Below, one piece after another: positions 9,118 through 17,892 of a stretch of 64,000 nt of DNA (positions are counted from its first letter, which is position 1; each line of letters opens with the position of its first letter). The translations under genes and the position numbers were made by a program. The DNA is from an uncultured Planctomycetota bacterium (GTDB lineage: Bacteria; Planctomycetota; Planctomycetia; Pirellulales; Thermoguttaceae), in contig CADBQY010000078.1 of the NCBI GenBank assembly GCA_902796885.1, forward strand, positions 1 to 64,000, in the 5' to 3' direction. Below the pieces are notes generated by a model. The model was not told the origin of the DNA. It ran no database searches and was given only the letters and a program-made list of their open reading frames with translations.

Positions 9118-10118
9118 ACCTGAACCACCCGAATCTTTTCGCTGACCTTGTTTTTGAGCATATCTTCGACGACGAACCGGATCGTTTGGGTCGCCGACGA
9201 GCAGTCGGCGCACGCCCCTCGCAACGAGACGAGGACCAGGTCGCCCTTGATATCGACGATTTCGATATCGCCGCCGTCGCTTTTCAGAAGAGGTCGAATC
9301 GTCTCTTCGATGATTTTTTCGATCTCTTTGGCTTGCCGATAGGGGGAAAGCTCTTCACTGGCCGCCTTTGGAGCCGACTCCGGAGCCTTCCGCGCGTTTG
9401 CCGGTTCGGTGAGCGACGCGAGCGGGACGAACGATTTCGGGGAAGCGGCACTTGGCACGTCGGCGGTCTCTTTTCCCCAGATGTCGTCGAGAATGTCCTG
9501 CAGACCTCCGGGGGCGTAACGGCAGGCGCCGCATGCGCCTCCGGCTTTGATCGCGCCGGTCAGGTCTTCGACCGTGTGAAGGTCAAGCTCTTTGATTTTT
9601 CGTCGGATGTACGGTTCGGTCAGTCCGAAGCATTTGCAGACGATCCGCCCTTCGTCTTCGTTTTGGATATTGACGGCGATACCGAGCGCCGCCAGGTCAA
9701 CGCCGCGCTTCTTGGCCCAATCGACCACCGCGGCTTCAAGCGCTTCGGCCCCCATGACCGAACAGTGAATCTTCTGCTGCGGGAGTCCGTCCAGGAATTC
9801 GACAATGTCGGCGTTGGTGATTTTGAGAGCTTCGATCGGGGTGACTTTGCGGTCTTCAATGATGCAGCAGAGCGCTTCGGACGCGGCGATGGCCGACGTG
9901 CATCCGAAAGTCAGATAGCGCGCTTCCACGATTCGGTCTTTGAGCGGGTCGTCGTTCTTTTCGACCCGGAACGAGAATTTGAGCGCGTCGCCGCAGGAAA
10001 TTGACCCGTGTTCGCCAATCCCGTCGGGATTTTCAATCTCACCCAGATGGGTTCCCGGTTTTCCGTGAACCGCGTCGAGAAAGAGCTGTTTCGTTTTTTC
10101 GCTATAATCCCAGCCCAT
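9114..10118 (-). CDS. nifU: Modular NifU Fe-S cluster scaffold protein
   Basis: 334 aa with the three-module layout of full-length NifU. Residues ~1-140 form the IscU-like scaffold (GEIENPDGIGEHGSISCGDAL, FGCTSAIAASEALC, HCSVMGAEAL). Residues ~160-215 form the BFD-like [2Fe-2S] domain (CKCFGL ... CGACRYAPGG). Residues ~265-334 form the NFU domain with GACADCSSA. It assembles Fe-S clusters and passes them to target proteins. No nifS or nif genes are visible here, so a general or oxygen-sensitive Fe-S assembly role is more likely than nitrogen fixation. The promoter is well formed, and the downstream glycosidase gene overlaps by 4 bp. Confidence 0.93.
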   Translation of the reverse strand: MGWDYSEKTKQLFLDAVHGKPGTHLGEIENPDGIGEHGSISCGDALKFSFRVEKNDDPLKDRIVEARYLTFGCTSAIAASEALCCIIEDRKVTPIEALKITNADIVEFLDGLPQQKIHCSVMGAEALEAAVVDWAKKRGVDLAALGIAVNIQNEDEGRIVCKCFGLTEPYIRRKIKELDLHTVEDLTGAIKAGGACGACRYAPGGLQDILDDIWGKETADVPSAASPKSFVPLASLTEPANARKAPESAPKAASEELSPYRQAKEIEKIIEETIRPLLKSDGGDIEIVDIKGDLVLVSLRGACADCSSATQTIRFVVEDMLKNKVSEKIRVVQV

Positions 10119-10217
10119 CGCCGATGAACTCCTTTTAATCCGTGAAATCCCGTTTGGTGCGGGTTCGTCAGTCTTGATGTACTTCGTTTGTTAAAAAACG
10201 ACATAGACCACCCATAT

Positions 10218-10245
10218 ATTATACTCTTATTCCCGTTTTTTCCAA
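10218..10245 (-). promoter_or_regulatory. Promoter for nifU
   Basis: Minus strand: -35 TTGGAA (10245-10240), 16-bp spacer, -10 TATAAT (10223-10218). The predicted leader is ~90 nt. No obvious IscR or iron box was recognised around it. Confidence 0.7.
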
Positions 10246-10276
10246 TATCCGCGGGTCCGTTCGACCGTATGGCTTG

Positions 10277-10307
10277 AACGCCGCCGCGGGCGTTTTGCGG
10301 CGGCGTT
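10277..10307 (-). terminator. Terminator of the methyltransferase/ZIP operon
   Basis: An 11-bp GC-rich stem (10277-10287 with 10297-10307) lies immediately downstream of the minus-strand methyltransferase stop. The U-run is weak on this strand. Confidence 0.55.
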
Positions 10308-10311
10308 TCTC

Positions 10312-10941
10312 CTAACTCGGTTTTCTTGCCGAAACCGCGATCCAGGGATTCTTCGGGTGATGGGCGGCCGACGTCTCCGAAAAACCGGCGGCGCGGAGCG
10401 CGTTTTCCAATTCTCCGGCGGTGTAGACCGTCATCGAGTCGATGATTTTTTCGAACTTGCGTCCTTTCGGATCGAGTCCGTCCGTCTCGTGGACGATCAG
10501 AAAGACCCCTTCCGGCTTCACGACGCGCGCCACCTGCTTAAAGCAGTGGATGAGATCCGGCCAGAAATAGACCGTTTCAAAGGCGGTGACCAGATCGAAT
10601 TTTTCGCTCGGCAAGGTAAGTCGGGAGACGTCGCCCTGCTGCGCCGCGCAGCGGCCGGCCTTGATAAACTCTCGGTTGAACCGTTTCGTCATTTCGACGG
10701 CCAGCGGCATATAGTCAATCCCGGTACCGTTGGCTTCGGGGTATTTCGTCAGCAGCGCGTAAAGGTGCCGTCCGCCGCCGCATCCGATGTCGAGTATCTC
10801 TTTCGGACGTTCCGCCCGAAGGTGCGACATTCCCCAGTCGGCCAACTCGGCGTGGCTAACGTTCATTCTTCGGAGAATACGCCGTCCGAAAAAACCTTTC
10901 GGTTTCGCGCACAGGTTAAGGAGTTTTTCACGAAATCCCAT
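10312..10941 (-). CDS. Class I SAM-dependent methyltransferase
   Basis: 209 aa. SAM-binding motif I is ILDIGCGGGRH (about residues 49-59), the acidic residue of motif II is in GTGIDYMP, and later motifs read FDLVTAFETVYFWPD and VVKPEGVFLIVHE. This is the Methyltransf_11/25 arrangement. The substrate cannot be predicted. It lies 3 bp downstream of a second, membrane-anchored methyltransferase and shares its operon with a ZIP transporter gene. Confidence 0.85.
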   Translation of the reverse strand: MGFREKLLNLCAKPKGFFGRRILRRMNVSHAELADWGMSHLRAERPKEILDIGCGGGRHLYALLTKYPEANGTGIDYMPLAVEMTKRFNREFIKAGRCAAQQGDVSRLTLPSEKFDLVTAFETVYFWPDLIHCFKQVARVVKPEGVFLIVHETDGLDPKGRKFEKIIDSMTVYTAGELENALRAAGFSETSAAHHPKNPWIAVSARKPS

Positions 10942-10944
10942 AGT

Positions 10945-11733
10945 TTACTTCTTTCCCGTTAAGAGCATCGAGCCGTAAAGTCCCAAAAGGAGACTTTCCC
11001 ATCTGTTCATAAACATGCCGTGTGAAGTTCTGATCAGTTTGACCTCCTGGTATCCCATTCCGCGCAGCGTGTCGGCGAATTGATCGATCTTTCCGTAGGG
11101 ACCTGGCGACATAATATCGTGAATGGCGAAATTCCCCCCTTTTTTCAGTGTTCGAAGTGTTTCCAGGAGAAGAGCCTGCCGGTTCGAAAAGTGAATGTTG
11201 TGATAGACGTAGTTACTTGTCACCGCGTCGAAGGTTTCATCCGGAAAATCAAGTTTTAGGGCGTTTCCCGGTTGGAATTCGACATTTTTAACACCTTCGG
11301 CTTCCGCATTTCGACGACAGAGTTCTTGAGAGAACAGCGCATAGCTCTTTTCCCAAGGATCGACACCGAGCATCGCCGCCTTCGGGTTCAATTTTGCACA
11401 CGCAATGGTGAGCGCGCCGCTTCCGCATCCCACATCGAGTCCAGTTCCTCCTTCCGGTAGACGGACAAATCCGGCGACCCCTTCGACAATCCGGCGTGCT
11501 ATCTGGCGTTTCCCATTGTAGGAGAATGCCCGATAAAGCGCCGAAACCCAGAGGGTGACGGCGACAAGAACGGATCCCGCGACTGAAAGTGTTGCGGTCA
11601 ACGCAGTCCTGAGAGTTCCTTTCGGCAGAAGCGGCAGAAGAAGGAATAGGAACGCACAAAGGAGGCAGGCTCCGAAGAGTGTTCCAAGGAGTTTAGGCGG
11701 TATCCAGTTTTTGTAATTCGGTTTTTGCGGCAT
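10945..11733 (-). CDS. Membrane-anchored SAM methyltransferase
   Basis: 262 aa. Two hydrophobic helices near the N-terminus (about residues 15-35 and 45-65) anchor the protein. They are followed by a class I methyltransferase domain with GLDVGCGSGALT (about 98-109), LGVDPWEKS, FDAVTSNYVYHNIHF and TLKKGGNFAIHDIM. The membrane anchor suggests a lipid or quinone-like substrate, but that is inference only. Sited between the ZIP transporter gene (12-bp gap) and a second methyltransferase gene (3-bp gap) in one operon. Confidence 0.8.
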   Translation of the reverse strand: MPQKPNYKNWIPPKLLGTLFGACLLCAFLFLLLPLLPKGTLRTALTATLSVAGSVLVAVTLWVSALYRAFSYNGKRQIARRIVEGVAGFVRLPEGGTGLDVGCGSGALTIACAKLNPKAAMLGVDPWEKSYALFSQELCRRNAEAEGVKNVEFQPGNALKLDFPDETFDAVTSNYVYHNIHFSNRQALLLETLRTLKKGGNFAIHDIMSPGPYGKIDQFADTLRGMGYQEVKLIRTSHGMFMNRWESLLLGLYGSMLLTGKK

Positions 11734-11745
11734 TGATTAATCCTT

Positions 11746-12540
11746 TTACCCCAGCGCGACGTCGAGCGCCATCATAAGGGTGAATCCGACGGCGAACATT
11801 AAAACGCCGACGTTCGAATGTTCTCCCTGCGACATTTCGGGAATCAGCTCCTCCACGACGACGTAGAGCATGGCGCCGGCGGCGAACGAAAGAAAATAGG
11901 GAAGCGCCGGGCCGATGACGTTCGCGGCGGCGACGGTCAGAAGCGCCGCCGCGGGTTCGACCGCCCCCGAAAGGACGCCGATCCAGAAGGCGCGGGATCG
12001 GCTTTTTCCCGCCGCGCGGAGCGGCATCGAGATGATCGCTCCTTCCGGAAAGTTCTGAATGGCAATCCCCATCGCGAGCGCCATTGCCGCGCCGGCGGTG
12101 ATTTCGCCGCAGCCGGAAAGGAGGGCCGCGTAGACGACGCCGACCGCCATCCCCTCGGGGATGTTGTGGATGGTGACCGCCAGGACCATCTTGGTGGTTC
12201 TGGCAAGGCGGCTTTGCGGTCCCTCCGACTTTTCGGTTTCCTGATGAAGGTGAGGGGTGACCGAGTCGAGAAAAAGGAGAAACGCGACGCCGAGCCAGAA
12301 GCCGATAAACGCCGGGAGGAATGAAAATTTGCCGAGAGAGACCGAACGGTCGATCGCGGGAACGAGTAGACTCCAGAAGGAGGCGGCGACCATCACGCCG
12401 GCGGCGAATCCCGTCAGGCTGCGGCGGACCGACTGACGAAACTGGCGGTTCATCAGAAAGACGCACGCCGAGCCTAGCGTGGTTCCGACGAAGGGGATCG
12501 TGATCCCCAAGAGAACGTTGATCGTATCGCCTTTGAACAC
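11746..12540 (-). CDS. ZIP-family divalent metal transporter
   Basis: 264 aa, about eight predicted membrane helices. It would import zinc or another divalent metal into the cytoplasm. The transport-site motifs HNIPEG and QNFPEG in consecutive helices and a His-containing cytoplasmic loop (DSVTPHLHQETEKSEG) are characteristic. The start is GTG 12538-12540. A perfect -10 hexamer TATAAT (12604-12599, minus strand) lies ~60 bp upstream without a convincing -35. First gene of a three-gene operon with two methyltransferases. Confidence 0.9.
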   Translation of the reverse strand: MFKGDTINVLLGITIPFVGTTLGSACVFLMNRQFRQSVRRSLTGFAAGVMVAASFWSLLVPAIDRSVSLGKFSFLPAFIGFWLGVAFLLFLDSVTPHLHQETEKSEGPQSRLARTTKMVLAVTIHNIPEGMAVGVVYAALLSGCGEITAGAAMALAMGIAIQNFPEGAIISMPLRAAGKSRSRAFWIGVLSGAVEPAAALLTVAAANVIGPALPYFLSFAAGAMLYVVVEELIPEMSQGEHSNVGVLMFAVGFTLMMALDVALG

Positions 12541-12681
12541 CTTTTGATTTCCCCTTTCCTAGTCCCGGAACGATTCTCTACGTTCAGCCCTGATCCTTAT
12601 TATATCCGGGATTTTTCTTTTCGAATAGGGTTCTTGGCGCTTTTCATGTCCTTGGCATAAGAATATAAGAGGTATAGAAAG

Positions 12682-12733
12682 AAAAACACTTGAACCTTTC
12701 CGAGAAAAATTTCGGAAAAGCCCAAGTGTTTTT
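12682..12733 (-). terminator. Intrinsic terminator after the first DUF1559 gene
   Basis: A two-part stem: outer arms 12682-12692 and 12723-12733 (11 bp), inner arms CTTTCCGA and TTCGGAAAG. It gives a U-rich 3' end on the minus strand, directly downstream of the DUF1559 stop. Confidence 0.8.
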
Positions 12734-12755
12734 GTTATGTTGCTAGGCGCGGAGA

Positions 12756-14081
12756 TCAGATGCTGGTCGATTCGCCGCTCGAACGGGTTCCGAGAGCGCC
12801 CCAGACTCCGTAGGGAGATCTTCCGGTCTGGTTCTCGTAGCAGTTCACTTTGGCGTCGGTATCGCCGCAGTCGACACTGTCGGTGATGAACCGAACCGAA
12901 CCGTCCATCATTCCGCAGTTGACGCCGCCCGAATGGTTCGACATCGCGCCGCCGGCAATGCTACCGCCGCGCCAACCGATACGATTGTCTTCCCATTCCA
13001 TGGTGCAGCTGACGGAGTTCGGGGGAAGACAGGTCGTCATGCCGTTGTTCATTGGCCGCCCTTCGAACCAGATCAGACCGCGCGTCGCGTAAAGGTTCGC
13101 TTTACCTGCGGTGATCATTGTGCGGTCGGTCGGATCGACGTAGCTAAGACATTCCGACGGTCTGGATGTGAAACCCGGACAGACTACGCCGCGTTTGACC
13201 GACGCGCGATCCGTTTCAACGATATCGTCGGTCAGAAGTTCGCAGCAACCGAGCGTGTTGCTCAGACCGTCGCGGATATCGGACTCGGAATTGAACCGCC
13301 CCGGGCCGAAAGAACCGCGGTAGATCCACGGCGTGAATCCATAAGAATCTGGAATCAAATTGGGATGGTAATAACGGCCAGTATTGTCACTTGCGAAGAC
13401 GCTCCCGTCGTCCATCGCGTTTTCGGCTTGTGAGTCTCCCAGGCAGAGCGCGATGTTCGTCCGGGCGAACGTGTAGGTCGAGGCGTCGTAGTTTTCAGGA
13501 TCACGGAAGTCGACATAAGCGCCGCTGCTGAACGAAAGGTCTCGACCGGTAAGGAGACGGGGGGTCTGGATGGTATTCGACTGACCGTCCGAAGGGCAAA
13601 TCAGACCGGTCATCGTGGCGCCGCCGGCCCAGTGGGTCGTGTTGGACCCCTTGTAGTAGTCAGACGGATTGTAGTAATCGGTATTAAAGTTGACCGGTTC
13701 CCAAACGTGCAAACGGTCGTTGTCTTTGGCGATTTGCGTGAATTGCTCGAAAATCTGCTGCTGTTCCATATAGGGACAGAGAAGGATCAGACCCGAGCAG
13801 GTAAGGGTCGACCCGCACGAGTTTTCGAAATAGGGCGCCGACGCAAACGAAGTATAACCGCCGTAGCCGAAAGAGAACGGGGGGAACGATTGGTTGGCGT
13901 CAAGGTAATTGTGACACGCCAGCATGACCTGCTTCATGTTGTTTGAGCATTTCATGCGGCGGGCGGCTTCCCGCGCGGCCTGGACGGCAGGGAGAAGCAG
14001 ACCGATCAGGATCCCGATAATCGCGATCACGACCAGGAGCTCAACAAGCGTGAACCCCTTCTTTCGCTCAAAATTGACCAT
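12756..14081 (-). CDS. DUF1559 pseudopilin-like surface protein
   Basis: 441 aa. The N-terminus [20 protein letters not shown] is a type IV prepilin/pseudopilin signal (cleavage expected between G and F). It continues with [20 protein letters not shown], the hallmark of the planctomycetal DUF1559 family. The C-terminus has the family's [19 protein letters not shown] motif (H..GG..DGS). The protein is probably inserted in the inner membrane and cleaved by a prepilin peptidase; its function is unknown. The second of two adjacent ATGs (14081) is better spaced from AAGGAG than the first (14084). It lies downstream of a small lipoprotein gene. Confidence 0.92.
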   Translation of the reverse strand: MVNFERKKGFTLVELLVVIAIIGILIGLLLPAVQAAREAARRMKCSNNMKQVMLACHNYLDANQSFPPFSFGYGGYTSFASAPYFENSCGSTLTCSGLILLCPYMEQQQIFEQFTQIAKDNDRLHVWEPVNFNTDYYNPSDYYKGSNTTHWAGGATMTGLICPSDGQSNTIQTPRLLTGRDLSFSSGAYVDFRDPENYDASTYTFARTNIALCLGDSQAENAMDDGSVFASDNTGRYYHPNLIPDSYGFTPWIYRGSFGPGRFNSESDIRDGLSNTLGCCELLTDDIVETDRASVKRGVVCPGFTSRPSECLSYVDPTDRTMITAGKANLYATRGLIWFEGRPMNNGMTTCLPPNSVSCTMEWEDNRIGWRGGSIAGGAMSNHSGGVNCGMMDGSVRFITDSVDCGDTDAKVNCYENQTGRSPYGVWGALGTRSSGESTSI

Positions 14082-14177
14082 CATAAACTCCTTAGTAACT
14101 TGGGTATGAAATATGGATATAAAACTTGCAACGGCCGCCGTAACGAAATCCGAAAGCCGCGGCGCATAAATCAACCG

Positions 14178-14609
14178 TTATTGGGGATCTCCGACATCGA
14201 ACTGAACCGGTTCGAGCATTTTCTTGACAACTTCGAGCTTAAGCGGGGAAGTCGCCTTATCGGTGAACTGTTCCTCAACATGTTCGATCGAGATGGGGGG
14301 GAGGACGTGCGGTTCTTCAACCTTGGAAACCGTCACGGTATAGGACCCCAAAGGGGCGCCAAGGAAGGTTTGCGTCATCAGAACGACCTGCCCGTTGGCG
14401 TCGGTCCGGCCGACGATCGGCCACTTGGCCAGTTCCGGATCGTCGGCAAAGATCTTGACCGTCGCCCCTTCGAGCGCCTCGCCCCCCTGAATGATTTTCA
14501 GAGTGCAGGGGTAGAGTTTGGGGCATCCTTTCGGCCGATTCGGTTTGCAGGCCGTAACGGAGACCACTAGAAGAAGTGTCACGGACAGGATCAACATTTT
14601 TCGGAACAT
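14178..14609 (-). CDS. Small lipoprotein with carboxypeptidase-regulatory-like (Ig-like) domain
   Basis: 143 aa. Signal sequence MFRKMLILSVTLLLVVSVTA ends at a lipobox-like VTAC, so the mature protein is probably lipidated at Cys22 or nearby. The mature part (LKIIQGGEALEGATVKIF, GRTDANGQVVL, GAPLGSYTVTV) has the G-x-T-D-x-x-G pattern of carboxypeptidase regulatory-like beta-sandwich domains. Such lipoproteins often sit beside DUF1559 genes in planctomycetes. The start is ATG 14607-14609 with AAGGAT upstream. No enzymatic motif is visible. Confidence 0.75.
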   Translation of the reverse strand: MFRKMLILSVTLLLVVSVTACKPNRPKGCPKLYPCTLKIIQGGEALEGATVKIFADDPELAKWPIVGRTDANGQVVLMTQTFLGAPLGSYTVTVSKVEEPHVLPPISIEHVEEQFTDKATSPLKLEVVKKMLEPVQFDVGDPQ

Positions 14610-14725
14610 CGCTCGTATCCTTGCAAAGGCTAAAGTGGTTGGGAACTTTAAATTTCGGCTCGGCGGCACTATGCCGGGGCGCCGGTCGAAACGACTTTTG
14701 CGGCCGTTTGGGGTAAGGGCCGCGG

Positions 14726-14754
14726 AGTATAAAATACCGAAATTTCTTTGCGAA
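14726..14754 (-). promoter_or_regulatory. Candidate promoter for the lipoprotein/DUF1559 pair
   Basis: Minus strand: -35 TTCGCA (14754-14749, 4 of 6 to consensus), 17-bp spacer, -10 TATACT (14731-14726). About 117 nt upstream of the lipoprotein start. Confidence 0.35.
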
Positions 14755-14869
14755 ATTGCGTTAAAACGACGCTCGAAACTTCGGGCGGGTTATCCCGTAC
14801 CCTATAAGGTACCATAATCGGAATATGTTTGCAAGGGAAAGAAGGGGGGGATATTCTCTTTTTTCCCAA

Positions 14870-15055
14870 ATTCTCTCGATTTTTTTCGTTTCTTCGCTTT
14901 GGAGGGTATGGAGGGGACCGTAGGCGGCTCGGGAAGTCCCGTTTCGGGTTCCTCGCTGATGTGAGGAGAGCGGTAGGAGACTCTCTTTGGTTTCTTCGAC
15001 GTTCAGAAGGGGGGCCGGTCGAGTTGAGCTCGGCCGGGATGTTCCATTTGGCGCG
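14870..15055 (+). repeat. Imperfect direct repeat in a non-coding stretch
   Basis: The 560-bp interval between the lipoprotein and phoA has no credible gene. Two ~70-bp blocks (about 14880-14955 and 14983-15055) share the order TTTCTTCG, a G-rich run, a CTCGG core, then G-rich sequence ending near TTTCGG/TTTGGC. Identity is only moderate by eye. Confidence 0.3.
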
Positions 15056-15088
15056 CCGCGGTTTTTAAATTTTGCCGGGGCCGATTCC

Positions 15089-15117
15089 TTGATTTTCTTT
15101 CGGCTCCCCCCTATAAT
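15089..15117 (+). promoter_or_regulatory. Promoter for phoA
   Basis: -35 TTGATT (15089-15094), 17-bp spacer, -10 TATAAT (15112-15117). It leaves a ~105-nt leader that contains the dyad TCGGAATTTTCCGA (about 15140-15153). No clear Pho box was recognised. Confidence 0.75.
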
Positions 15118-15228
15118 ATCCTGAATCGGTACATCAGGGATTCGGAATTTTCCGAGATCGGGGGATTCCGTTCGGGGGAAGAACGGTTCGACGTCTTTCC
15201 CTTTCGGCAAAGCTTTGAGGAGTTTTTT

Positions 15229-16575
15229 ATGAAAAAATTTTACGTGACGTTTCTCTGGGCGGCAGCGCTCCTTCTTGGTCTTTCGACGGCCATCGCCGCG
15301 GAAAAACCAAAATATGTGTTCCTTTTCATCGGGGACGGGATGTCGATCCCGCAGCGGATGATGTCCGAGGAATTCAACATGCGTCTGAACGGGGAGGGGC
15401 TGACGATCAACTCGTTCCCGTACCAAGTGATGACGACCACGCGATCGGCGAATTCGTTCATTACCGACTCGGCGGCCAGCGGAACGGCGATCGCCTGCGG
15501 TGAAAAGACCGAAAACGGGACGATCGGGATGGACGCTTCGCGAACGCGCAACCTGGTTTCGACGGCCGAGGTGGCGCGCGACGCCGGGAAGAAGGTCGGG
15601 ATCATTACCAGCGTAACGATCAATCACGCCACGCCCGCTTCGTTCTACGGGCATAATCCGAGCCGCGGGAACGGCTATGAACTCGGCCTGGATCTGATTA
15701 AGTCGAACTTTGACTTCTTCGGCGGCGGCGGAGTCGACGGACATGGCGACGGCGACACCGACATCTACGACCTGGCGGCTCAGGCGGGGTATACCGTCCT
15801 TCACGACCCGCAGGAGCTTCTGAAACTTGAACCGGGCTGCGGAAAAGTTCTGGCGGTCCAAAAAGACGGCGCCCTCCCTTACGCGATCGACGATCCCGAC
15901 GGGTTCCGGATTGCCGACTATCTGCGCAAAGCGATCGAGCTTCTTGACGGCGACGAAGGTTTCTTCATCATGACCGAAGGGGGAAAGATCGACTGGATGT
16001 GTCACGCCAACGACGCGGGAACGACGATGCGCGAGGTGATCGACATGGACAAAGCCGTTAAGGTGGCGTGCGAGTTTGCCGAAAAACACCCGGACGAAAC
16101 GCTGATCGTCGTGACCGGAGACCACGAAACGGGGGGGCTGACCCTGGGGTTCGCCGGGACGGGGTACAATTCCTACATCGAACGGCTTCAGTATCAGAAG
16201 TGTTCGCAGGACGTCTTTTCGGGGAAACTCCGCGACGTGGCCGACGACTACGAAGGTGTGAAAGCGGCGATCACCGAATGGTTCGGTCTGAAATTTGACT
16301 CGGACGGCGACGATCCGATGAAACTGACCGATTCCGAGAAGGAAGAAATCCGCGCCGCCTACGACCGAAGTGGAGAAAATCATAAGGAAATTTCCCGCGT
16401 GACGCATACCGTCGTCAAGATTTTCGACAACAAGGCGGGGCTCGGCTGGACGAGCGGCGCGCATACCGCGTTGCCGGTCAATACTTCGGCGACAGGGGTT
16501 GGCGCCGACAACTTCAAGGGGATGATTGACAATACCGACATCGCCAAGAAGTTGAAAGCGCTTGTGGCGAAGTGA
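15229..16575 (+). CDS. phoA: Secreted alkaline phosphatase
   Basis: 448 aa. Hydrolyses phosphomonoesters outside the cytoplasm to supply phosphate. The signal peptide spans about residues 1-24 (LGLSTAIAA end). Metal and active-site motifs are visible: FLFIGDGMS (metal-binding Asp), TDSAASGTAIACG (nucleophilic Ser), GGKIDWMCHAND, VVTGDHETGG and the C-terminal SGAHTALPVN with a metal-ligand His. The length matches the family. The start follows GAGGAG. It is flanked by a strong promoter and a strong terminator, so it is probably monocistronic. Confidence 0.95.
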   Translation: MKKFYVTFLWAAALLLGLSTAIAAEKPKYVFLFIGDGMSIPQRMMSEEFNMRLNGEGLTINSFPYQVMTTTRSANSFITDSAASGTAIACGEKTENGTIGMDASRTRNLVSTAEVARDAGKKVGIITSVTINHATPASFYGHNPSRGNGYELGLDLIKSNFDFFGGGGVDGHGDGDTDIYDLAAQAGYTVLHDPQELLKLEPGCGKVLAVQKDGALPYAIDDPDGFRIADYLRKAIELLDGDEGFFIMTEGGKIDWMCHANDAGTTMREVIDMDKAVKVACEFAEKHPDETLIVVTGDHETGGLTLGFAGTGYNSYIERLQYQKCSQDVFSGKLRDVADDYEGVKAAITEWFGLKFDSDGDDPMKLTDSEKEEIRAAYDRSGENHKEISRVTHTVVKIFDNKAGLGWTSGAHTALPVNTSATGVGADNFKGMIDNTDIAKKLKALVAK

Positions 16576-16587
16576 CCTTTCCCCCGC

Positions 16588-16635
16588 ACGGAAGATCCCC
16601 GAAGCGCTTTTTCGGGCGTTTCGGGGATCTTCCGT
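16588..16635 (+). terminator. Intrinsic terminator of phoA
   Basis: A 16-bp perfect stem (16588-16603 with 16620-16635) starts 12 bp after the phoA stop codon. The following T-run is short (CGTTTG). Confidence 0.7.
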
Positions 16636-16686
16636 CGTTTGATCCCCCGTTCAAATCGGTAGAGGATACGTTTTGAGGGAGATGCC

Positions 16687-17838
16687 ATGACTCTTCTGCA
16701 AGTTTTTTTCCGCCGTAAGACGATCCCGGTGTGGATTACGCTCGGGGCCTGTCTCCTAACCCTCTTTTGCCGCTTCGAACCGCCGCGCAACCCGCCGCAG
16801 GGAAAAAAGGTTCCCGCGCGCGTTCTGGAAGTCGACGATGGGGGATTGATGCAGCTTGGGCTCCTGACCACCGGTCCGCAGCGGCTGAAAGTCAAAATCC
16901 TTTCTGGAGAACATAAGGGGGAAATTTTTGCCGCGACGAACCAGCTTCGCGCGCAGATCGATCTGGATAAGGTCTTCAAGCCGGGGGACACCGTTCTGGT
17001 CGGTCTCTATCACGGGGCGGTGCCGGGAGAGGCGACTCTGAACGCTCAGGATCACTATCGGATCGGATGGACGATTCTCCTCTTCGCCCTCTTTGCGCTT
17101 TTGCTGATCTGGTTCGGGGGGGTGACCGGGCTTCAGGCGCTCCTTTCGTTCATGTTCAGCTGCCTGGTGATCTGGAAGATTCTGGTCCCCGTCTGCCTAA
17201 AAGGTTTTAATCCGCTCCTTGTGTCGTTTATGGTGGTGGTGATCCTTTCGGCGGTGATCATCTTCCTGGTCGCGGGAGTGAACCGAAAAGGGGTGACCGC
17301 TTTCACCGGCGCGATCGTCGGGGTTCTGGCCAGCTGCCTGATGGCGTGGCTCTTTACCTGGCTCTTTAAGATCAACGGCGCGGTGATGCCCTATTCGCAG
17401 GCCCTCCTCTATTCCGGGTACGAGTCGCTCAATATCGCCGATATCTATATCGGCGGAATCTTTATCGGTTCGTCGGGGGCGGTCATGGATCTGGGAATGG
17501 ACGTGGCGGCGGGTATGAGCGAAGTTTTCGCTCAGAACCGAAATATTTCCCGCCGCGATTTGACGCGCGCGGGGATGCGTATCGGCCAGAGCGTGGTCGG
17601 TACGATGACGACCACGCTCCTTTTGGCCTATTCCGGCGGGTACCTGACGCTGATGATGACCTTCTGCGCCCAGGGGACCGAGCCGATCGACTTTATCAAC
17701 AATCCGTACGTGGCTTCGGAAGTGGTCAAGACGATCGTCGGTTCGTTCGGGCTGGTTCTGGTCGCGCCGCTGACGGCGTTTTGCGGCGGGTTCATCCTTC
17801 GCGGAGGCCGGCGGAAAGAGGAAGCGGAGAACGCGTGA
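16687..17838 (+). CDS. YibE/F-family membrane protein
   Basis: 383 aa. One N-terminal helix, then a ~100-residue extracytoplasmic domain (PARVLEVDDGG ... GEHKGEIFAATNQL), then about seven membrane helices. The sequence GGIFIGSSGAVMDLGMDVAAGMSE is the conserved YibE/F core. The family has no established function; some members have been proposed to act in transport. It lies 54 bp upstream of the dipeptide epimerase gene. No Cys or His cluster hints at a ligand. Confidence 0.85.
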   Translation: MTLLQVFFRRKTIPVWITLGACLLTLFCRFEPPRNPPQGKKVPARVLEVDDGGLMQLGLLTTGPQRLKVKILSGEHKGEIFAATNQLRAQIDLDKVFKPGDTVLVGLYHGAVPGEATLNAQDHYRIGWTILLFALFALLLIWFGGVTGLQALLSFMFSCLVIWKILVPVCLKGFNPLLVSFMVVVILSAVIIFLVAGVNRKGVTAFTGAIVGVLASCLMAWLFTWLFKINGAVMPYSQALLYSGYESLNIADIYIGGIFIGSSGAVMDLGMDVAAGMSEVFAQNRNISRRDLTRAGMRIGQSVVGTMTTTLLLAYSGGYLTLMMTFCAQGTEPIDFINNPYVASEVVKTIVGSFGLVLVAPLTAFCGGFILRGGRRKEEAENA

Positions 17839-17892
17839 CCGCCGTCCGAACCGGCGGCGGAAACTTTCAGTGTATTACAAACGAGGTGATCG

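Noticed and set aside
10119-10311. Riboswitch or iron-sulfur box upstream of nifU
   Set aside because: Only a sigma-70-type promoter is recognisable; no conserved aptamer or IscR-like dyad was seen.
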